64,000 nucleotides of DNA from Strobilurus pachycystidiatus. Taxonomy: Eukaryota > Basidiomycota > Agaricomycetes > Agaricales > Physalacriaceae. The translations under genes were made by a program, and so were the position numbers. Where the stretch lies: the NCBI GenBank assembly GCA_019915135.1, contig JAHLMK010000020.1, positions 862,431 to 926,430 on the forward strand. Reading direction: 5' to 3'. The notes below the pieces were generated by a model that ran no database searches, was not told where the DNA came from, and saw only the letters and a program-made list of their open reading frames with translations. This document shows positions 57,491-64,000 of this stretch, one piece after another; within the stretch, counting starts at the first letter, position 1, and every line of letters begins with the position of its first letter.

Positions 57491-60400
57491 ATGGCTCCCT
57501 TGAACATCGTCAAGTTTGTAATTCCCAAGTACACTCTGTGCCAAACTCACTCTCACCTTTCTAGATGCGCTCATCGGGGATGCTCGTATCCATTGTACAC
57601 CGGCAAAAAGGAAACCCACCAGAGGAACATCCACCCCCAACAGGGAAATGTTACGATCACAGACAGTCAGTGCATCCATTGCTTGCTTTGGGCGATCAGA
57701 CTCATGGTTTGAAGAGGATGGCGGATCAAGCACCCGTGTTATCACGCGCGATCCTATCACCAAGCGCTTTCCCTGCATCTGTGGCTTGCCCGAACATGCC
57801 CGCCTCGATATAAACAAAATACGTGCCCTTTACTACCGACACAACAAAGGCCGGGAAATCTCAGCAGAGACTTCCCCCGACGTGGTCTTCTACGACCATC
57901 ACAGCCAGTATTCGGATCTCGTTTTCCCTCCCCCTCCCCCTCCCCGTACGTCGGCAGCCCCAAGCAACATCTCTGAGCCCGACACTAGCAACAATCAGCC
58001 CACGTCTTTGACATCAGATCCACCACTAGTGTCCTTGCCTCCCTCGACTCACGCCTTACCATTGGCTATGTCTTCCACTTCCGCTACACCATTACCGCCG
58101 CCATCTACAGGTCTCGCTGATTCGCCCGCACCCCTCATCTCTTCCGTAGGCGCTGCCGCTTCCAATCATGACGACGACGACGACGCGAATGCTCCCAGAG
58201 ATGATCCAGATTTCTTGCCTTCCGACTCCGGCGTGGAGAGTGACAATTCTGACTCAGATGGCTGGGCGTTCTCTCCTAGACGATTCCGACCTTCTCGTGT
58301 CCAGCCCGACTCAGAGGAGGATATGGGGTTTGCTCCGACTGCCCCCATGGAGCTAGAGCGCGAGGAAGCTCTCTCAGCTGAAGAGCTCGCTCGTCGATTT
58401 CTGATGCGCCAGTCCCTCTTCGTCCACGACGTGTACAAGATCATTGTTTGCACGGAGTGCGAGGTGGCCATGACCCCCGACATGGTACACCCTCATTTGC
58501 TATCCAACGACAATGCCAAGCACCGCTCCAGTGACGGCAAACGGTTGGTGGAGGTGCCGGATCGGGACGAACTTGCCGAGAAGTTGGCCATCCTGGGTAC
58601 TAAAGATTGGCGCCGCCCCCCTCACGGAATCGCACCGATTCCAAGCTTGGCAATCACCACTGGATATCGGTGTCCACTTGACGATACAAGTACAGGTGCT
58701 CGATGCACTAAGTTGTTGGTCAAAGATAAGAAGATCCGCGACCATTACCCAGACCATCCCGAGTACGACAAAGGAGAACGCCGCAAAACCAACCCTGAGC
58801 GCGTCGTCTACCAGCTTCTTGGAACCGGCTTCAGAGGGAACATGAGCGGTATGAAGTTCGTGGTCGAGCCATCCCTCCAAGTCGCGGACGTCCCATCCGA
58901 TACTATCCTTGAGGACGTTCTAGCAGCTTTCCCCCCATCTCCCGCTATCTCCCATCCCTTCACCCCGGAATCCCTGGCATCCGATTTGCTCGTGGTCAAG
59001 GCGTCCTGGAGCAGGATCTTTCTTGGAGTGTGTGCCTCAGATCTGTGTAGGGCAGTCCGTCTTCCCACAACAGACGAGCCCGGACTCTTCAGACTTCACA
59101 GTCGAATAATTGTTCCTTTCTATTTGGAAATTTCCCAGCGTCTTGCGAATGTTTCTGACATTACACTCCGCCACATCAAGTCCAAGTCGCCCGAGTGCGT
59201 ATTTCCATTGGTAACTAATGAAGCAAGCCTCTTGACTTTGGTTCAGATCCAAACTATCGACCAGACCGTTTCAAGCCCTTCCGGAAAGGACAATGATGCG
59301 CTACGCCAAGTGTATGGCCCGTTTCTTGTGCTTTCTTATTCGCTCCCAGGTCTCGCCCATCCCAAACTATGCTGTTCCCCTTGATCCCAGTCTTTGTACC
59401 CACCTTGGTGAGCTCCACAACAGTCTGAACGACCCCACGACTCTGGACGAGGATATCTATGATTCCGTCCAGACCGCTCTTTGGTCTCTTCTCACCTGCC
59501 CATCTCGGGAGTCCTTGCGCCAACCTGACGTTGATCCATTTAACATGTTTCTTGCCGCTTCAGCTCTCAGAGACGACGATGGATCTCTCAAAGGTGTTGA
59601 GCTTCTCACCCCAACCTGTTCGATGATACAGTGGTGTCTTCGTGCCACTGCCACCGAGTTCATCGTTGGCTCAAAAGATGAAGACGGCTCAGATTGTGAC
59701 GACGACATGAGGTACAGTTTTCTTCCCTGGCTCTGAAACCACAACTCACGGAAGCTTTCACCAGTATTTACGACGAGCGTGTCCGTCCCTATCTCACCGA
59801 CAGGCGCCAGACCTTGTATACAGCATTGCGCAGCAAGATCACCCTGTTTCGGATACTCGAAGCTCAATCTCCCCGCCCTCCGCGCTTCCATTGGGACGCT
59901 TCCGAGAACATTCTAACAATGGACGGAACACCCATTCCCGTCATCTCTGTGTACACGACTGTGACGGATGGCATTCTACAGCTTCGAACACTTATCACGG
60001 CCATCTTCCGTGAGGCACCGGGTCTGGATGACATACGGGCATACATCCGCGATCGCATAGACCCTCGCCCTTCGAATGTCAAGAAGTGGTTTACCGACAA
60101 CCCGCGTCACAGAGAGCAGGGCTTCTCAATTTTCGACAGTCCAGACAACGGTCTCAAGCCATGGAGGGACGTCCTCATCCGACACCTTGTTGGGCAAGAG
60201 CAAGGCTTTGTCATCAAGGTTGGAGACAAGCTCGTTCCCCAGCCATGTGAGTATGTCGATCCGGGTCTTCACGTAACTTACAATCTCTCCAGATCATATA
60301 TGGAAGTTCATACGTGAACTCGATGAGATTGTTCAGCTTATCTACTTCATCTTCCTGCTGACGGCAGGAGGCCCAGCTCGGGGGACTGAATCGGCAGTCC

Positions 60401-61121
60401 TTCGTCGCCAAGATACGCCAACAGGTCCGCGCAGCCTTACTTTCCTCACTGGATGGCTGTCGGTTCTCTACCGTGAAAACAAGAATGGTATTCGACTTAT
60501 CCCACGCACCCCGCCTGTGGCCTTGTCCGAGCTCATGCTTCTTCTGTGGGGATGTCTCTTCCCGGCCGCACAGGTGCTCATGACGATGCTTGGGGAGCAT
60601 GAGAAGGCTGCAAATTATTCGCGGCACTTGTGGGTCCGTGGGGGCAAGATAATGGACAGCCCAGTCCTCTCAAAGGCTTTGAAATCTCACTCCGAGCCTG
60701 CATTTGGACTTGCAATCGGAAACAACGGCATTCGCCACTTCATGGATGCGCTTATGAAGAACACGCTTCGAACGTCATTCGTCGGCCTTGACGATCTCAG
60801 TGCAGAGGAACAGGATATCGACGAGTCGGAGGGTCATTCTACCGCCATGGCCAATCGCAACTATGGAGTAGGGGGGCGGGCGTATGAAACGATTTCTGAG
60901 ACCGAGATTAGTGGCCTCCAGCGCACCAGCCAGCGATGGCATCAAGCTCTTGGTCTACTACCACGGGACTATAAGGAAGCTCTCCAGAGCCACATTGCAG
61001 TGAGTGGTTTACAGCTTCTGTACAGTCCTACTGAGAGTTACAATAGGCAGAGGAGGAACGACGCCGAAAGAACGACCTAGACTATATTCGGAGCCAGGCC
61101 AAGGTGGACCTATACCTATAA
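57491..61121 (+). CDS. Subtelomeric zinc-finger protein with a tyrosine-recombinase-like C-terminal domain
   Basis: Exons 57491-57528, 57565-57665, about 57700-59194, 59247-59711, 59765-60246, 60293-60999 and 61047-61121 give about 1120 residues (acceptor 57714 instead of 57699 is possible and gives 5 fewer). C2H2-like motifs: CAHRGCSYPLYTGKKETHQ (start), CTECEVAMTPDMVHPHL (about 280) and CPLDD…C…H…H (about 360); a Pro/acid-rich linker lies between. The last 300 residues resemble the catalytic part of tyrosine recombinases: GIRHFMDALMKNTL in the place of the LRHTFATHLL box, then EGHSTAMANRNYG, where H and Y are 9 apart exactly as in XerD-type enzymes. The first His of the HxxR box is Asn here. 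No RecQ helicase domain follows. The gene is intact, 2.7 kb from the telomere. The function, perhaps in subtelomere recombination or as a domesticated Crypton-like gene, is inference. Confidence 0.8.
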
Positions 61122-61125
61122 GCGG

Positions 61126-61148
61126 GCGTAGTTCGACTCGAACTACGC
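61126..61148. repeat. 23-nt near-perfect palindrome 5 bp after the gene stop
   Basis: GCGTAGTTCGA C TCGAACTACGC: 11-nt arms around a single C. It lies just past the TAA at 61119-61121 and could fold as a hairpin at the mRNA 3' end or be a binding/recombination site. Confidence 0.7.
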
Positions 61149-61312
61149 TTTCCGTCACCGATTTCCTCGGCGGCGCTCGGGCGGGAGGGTCTTAGGGTCA
61201 GGATTCACGTCCCGAAAAAGCTAAGCCGCCCGAGGCCCGTGCGGCCCGCCCGAGCGCCATCTTTACCGCGCCCGGATCGGGCCGCCGGGGCCGGCACCTC
61301 AACCCGATGGCT

Positions 61313-62136
61313 CCGGGGGCTGAATTTTTTCGGGCGCATCCCCCTAGGGTTAGGAAGACTGGGAGGGAAGGTTTCGTGGTCATCGGGTCGCAGGTCGCCG
61401 TACACGAGCGCCATCTCTGATTACGCTCATACCGCGGTGGCTCGGGCGGGAGCAGTGCACGTCCTCGGGACTCGACCTGTATTGGAAAGATGTTTCTAAT
61501 AGCCATTTGAAGGTCCTCAGGTGGCACGAGCCCGGCCCCAATGCCGTACAGCCTGCGGCCGCTGTGCGACGAGGAGCACATGGGCCAACTTGCCAACTAT
61601 ATATACTCGGGACCTGATTTTTGTTGGGCGCATCCCAGTATGATAAGAGAAAATAGGGAAAGAGGCGTTGCGGTCATTGGGTTCCCGGTCGCCGGATATG
61701 AGCGCCATCTGTGATTACGCTCATACCGCGGTGGCTCGGGCGGTTGCAGTGCACGTCCTCGGGACTCAACATGTATGAGAAAAATGCTTGTAATAGTCAT
61801 ATAAAGGTCTCCAAGTGGCACGAGCCCGGCCCCAGCACCGTGCGGCTTGCGGCTCCTGTGTGACAAGGAGCACATGGTCCAACTTGCCAACTATATATAC
61901 TCGGGACCTGATTTTTGTTGGGCGCATCCTAGTATGATAAGGGAAAATAGGGAAAAGGGCTTCGCGGTCATCGGGTTGCCGGTCGCCGTACACGAGCGCC
62001 ATCTGTCATTACGCTCATACCGCGGCAGCTCGGGCGGTTGCAGTGCACATCCTCGGGGCTTGACCTGTATGGGAAAGATGCTTCTAACAGTTATGTGAAG
62101 GTCTCCAAGTGGCACGAGCCCGGCCCCAGCACCGTA
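61313..62136. repeat. Subtelomeric tandem repeat, 294-bp unit
   Basis: GTGGCACGAGCCCGGCCCC recurs at 61521, 61815 and 62109, giving two full units of 294 bp (61521-61814, 61815-62108), a partial unit before (from about 61313) and a short stub after. Shared landmarks are CTATATATACTCGGGACCTGATTTTTG, split here as CTATATATACTC and GGGACCTGATTTTTG, GGGCGCATCC, TACGCTCATACCGCGG and GCAGTGCACRTCCTCGG. Units differ by scattered substitutions. No coding sense; short open frames recur only because the DNA repeats. Confidence 0.85.
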
Positions 62137-62697
62137 GGGCTCATAGCAGATGACCTGCGCACACAGTCACCAAAGTTTTTGGCACAATGTTGAGATCTGA
62201 TGGCATAGTCCAGTATGCCCAAGTGGCTGATGTAAATAGGGTCAGGATAGTCTAGGAACATGGGTGAGTATGACTTATACTGCGGATCCAGTTGCGCATT
62301 GGTTAAATGATACGTAGACGGTGGTATGACTACAAAGTCCATAACTTGACGTTTGTGATAACTACGACTAAACTGACTATATGGCCGCGTAGAGACTGTT
62401 AACAGGCAACAGAAATTTCTTTACCCTTGGATGGAAGTAGTACTGCTACCCAAAATTCTAGCCAAAATTTGTACCGAGGAATTTTCTGCCGGATATTTCT
62501 TTGGGTGTGCTATTAAATTTGGTCTTGTTGAATCAGATCCCCTATAATAACTCAAATTAGGGGATCCAGGTAATTTCCTCCTAAAACATACCACCACCTT
62601 CCCAATTGGGAACATATTCTACGACTTTTGACTATCTTTAGCCCTCACAATGTGCGTCTTTTAACATTTTTTTTTCTTGCATTGTCTGTTCATCCAG
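62137..62697. other. Spacer between the tandem repeat and the last gene, 561 bp
   Basis: Turns AT-rich after 62350. No gene supported. The first exon of the following gene should lie here or just after, but no ATG with a usable donor was found. Confidence 0.4.
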
Positions 62698-63863
62698 CTA
62701 CAGGGGAGGCGTTAGAGCTCGCAAGAAAAAATGCGAGATTTGCGATACCGCAGTGTATCAAGAGCGGCTTTCCCATCACATTACGGATGACCATGACTTG
62801 TCCTATCTCGTCTTTACTTCCGAACCCATCAGTGCGTATTCATTAGGCCTACATTTTTATACTGTTCTCTAAGCTTGTCCTATGAATTAGGGGACGGTGA
62901 GCATCGTATCTTGGAACGCAACTCCCCTACCGGCCAAATCACCTGTCCCGACCTCCTGTGCAACGAACACTTTGTCTCTTTCCCTAAGCTCCGCAGTCAC
63001 TTCAACAAGGAGCATGGTGGCCCTCTCACCAAGTATTCGGACACGCATCAAGAGCTATATCTTGAACGTCTGGCTAACCCTTCTGCTTCTTTGGATGATG
63101 AAGACAATGTGGATGATACCCCTTCCCACACTTCGTCTCCCGGTCTTCGCAGTCTCTTTGATGTTTCGCCCACCCGCCCTCACACCCCCGGTGCCTTTGG
63201 GACCATGCCTGGTCATATTGGCGCCAGGCTCAGTCCTGCTCGCCGAGGTCGTGCCAGTACACCGGTCTCGCCATCCAGGTCTCCCATTGCTCTGGTTGCA
63301 CATGTTCCGCACACTCCTAGTGCTTCCCCGTCCATCCGCCCAAGTCGTGTCGCTTCTCGCAGTGCTTCTCGTCACCACCCGTATCCTGAACCGAGTATTC
63401 TGTTCTCGGGTGGGGACTCTGCCGTCACCCCTCCTCCGACCAGCTTGGAAGCACCGTCCCCACTTGCTTTCAAGCCGCTTCGTTCTTTTGCCCTACGGTC
63501 TGTGCCTGCAACTCCTGTAGTTGTAACCCAAGACGTATACTCGTTGAACTCTCCCCCTGAACAATCCTTGGACGGTGACGATCCCATGTTGCCCACCAAT
63601 GATGGTATGGATGTGGACAGTGACCAAGCACATCAGTCTTCTGCCAACACTCTTCGACTTAATCCCGACTCGGACTATCTCCGTCCCCTTGATTTTTTGC
63701 CCAATCTCTGTGTTCACACAGGACTGCGCTTGATTATCTGTCTCAAGTGTGGGATCTCTGTCTTACCTGGTCATGCATGGAAACACGCCAATGGTCACCT
63801 TCCCGGTGTCACGCTTGCCAGATGTGATGCGGAACTGGATCAATTGGTTGAGCATTCCAATCG
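62698..63863 (+). pseudogene. Gene truncated by the telomere: paralogue of the zinc-finger N-terminus of the 57491 gene
   Basis: Exons 62698-62831 and 62891-63863 (intron GTGCGT to AATTAG, 59 nt, phase 1); the start exon is not found. Finger-like motifs: CEICDTAVYQERLSHHITDDH in exon 1 (split as CEICDTAVYQ and ERLSHHITDDH), CPDLLCNEHF…FNKEHGG early in exon 2, and CLKCGISVLPGHAWKHANGH near the end; the last sits where CTECEVAMTPDM sits in the neighbouring gene. The linker is Ser/Pro-rich. The frame reads LDQLVEHSN and continues straight into telomere repeats, read as RVRVRGLG, with no stop before the chromosome end region. The recombinase-like part is missing. I infer loss of the distal half followed by telomere addition. 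Confidence 0.75.
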
Positions 63864-64000
63864 TAGGGTTAGGGTTAGGGGGTTAGGGTTAGGGGGTTAG
63901 GGGGGTTAGGGGGTTAGGGTTAGGGGGTTAGGGGGTTAGGGTTAGGGTTAGGGGTTAGGGGTTAGGGTTAGGGGGTTAGGGTTAGGGGTTAGGGTTAGGG
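63864..64000 (+). repeat. Telomere repeats, TTAGGG with variable G runs
   Basis: Twenty units running 5' to 3' toward the chromosome end in the correct orientation for a right telomere. About ten are TTAGGG; the others carry 4, 5 or 6 G (for example TTAGGGGG, and one TTAGGGGGG). The first unit is TAGGG, directly after coding sequence ending CCAATCG. The extra G may be real slippage or homopolymer sequencing error. Confidence 0.97.

Noticed and set aside
61332..61353. Interstitial telomere repeat (TAGGGTTAGG)
   Set aside because: Only ten bases match, and the homologous place in the next 294-bp units reads CAGTATGATAAG; it is within chance.
62628..62846. Secreted small protein from the 72-codon frame
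   Set aside because: The hydrophobic start comes from the poly-T of an intron-like segment; the other frame carries a clear zinc-finger exon.
1..64000. CRISPR arrays, bacterial operons, rRNA or tRNA genes
   Set aside because: None seen; the short introns, telomere and transposon types are eukaryotic, and no cloverleaf or rRNA segment was recognised by eye.

Overview
This is the right-hand end of a basidiomycete (very probably Agaricomycete) chromosome. The last 137 bases are G-strand telomere repeats of the TTAGGG type. The genes are broken by many short GT-AG introns of about 45-60 nt. The mobile elements (a chromodomain Ty3 element, KDZ transposons with cysteine clusters, an EEP-type LINE) and the DUF6729-like exonuclease family are all typical of mushroom genomes. 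The species cannot be named from the sequence alone.

Layout. 1-1911 is the 3' end of a Ty3/gypsy chromovirus (integrase, chromodomain, 3' LTR). 2055-13592 is one minus-strand gene (AT-hooks, DUF6729-like domain, RNase H/MULE-like domain, DEDDy 3'-5' exonuclease, C-terminal Cys cluster). It is broken by a 439-bp MITE, by a 6183-bp KDZ transposon and apparently by a 1-nt frameshift. 13929-25362 holds two related genes of unknown function around a LINE. The second of the pair is split by a 2889-bp element that itself carries a nested 1751-bp element. 26562-28159 is an intact AT-hook/Myb-like gene, with a second, practically identical KDZ copy (28213-34395) inserted 53 bp before its ATG. 35-50 kb is gene-poor: a few small multi-exon genes of unknown function among diverged repeats. 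50541-52883 and 54088-56405 are larger intact genes of unknown function. 57491-61121 is an intact subtelomeric gene with several zinc-finger-like motifs and a C-terminus that looks like a tyrosine recombinase. A 294-bp tandem repeat follows, and then a second gene with a similar zinc-finger N-terminus that runs directly into the telomere.

How the parts relate. Each KDZ copy has its own 9-bp target-site duplication and two plus-strand genes: a three-exon KDZ transposase, and an 11-exon, 756-residue gene with an acidic tract and an RS-rich tail. Splicing all 11 exons keeps the frame open, and the translations of the two copies agree, so the accessory gene looks maintained as part of the element. 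The window therefore records recent transposition: genes can be rebuilt in silico by subtracting each insertion together with one copy of its target duplication.

Limits. All exon structures come from splice-site and frame reasoning by eye. Family names rest on recognised motifs, not on searches. Most genes between 35 and 50 kb are predictions of modest confidence.
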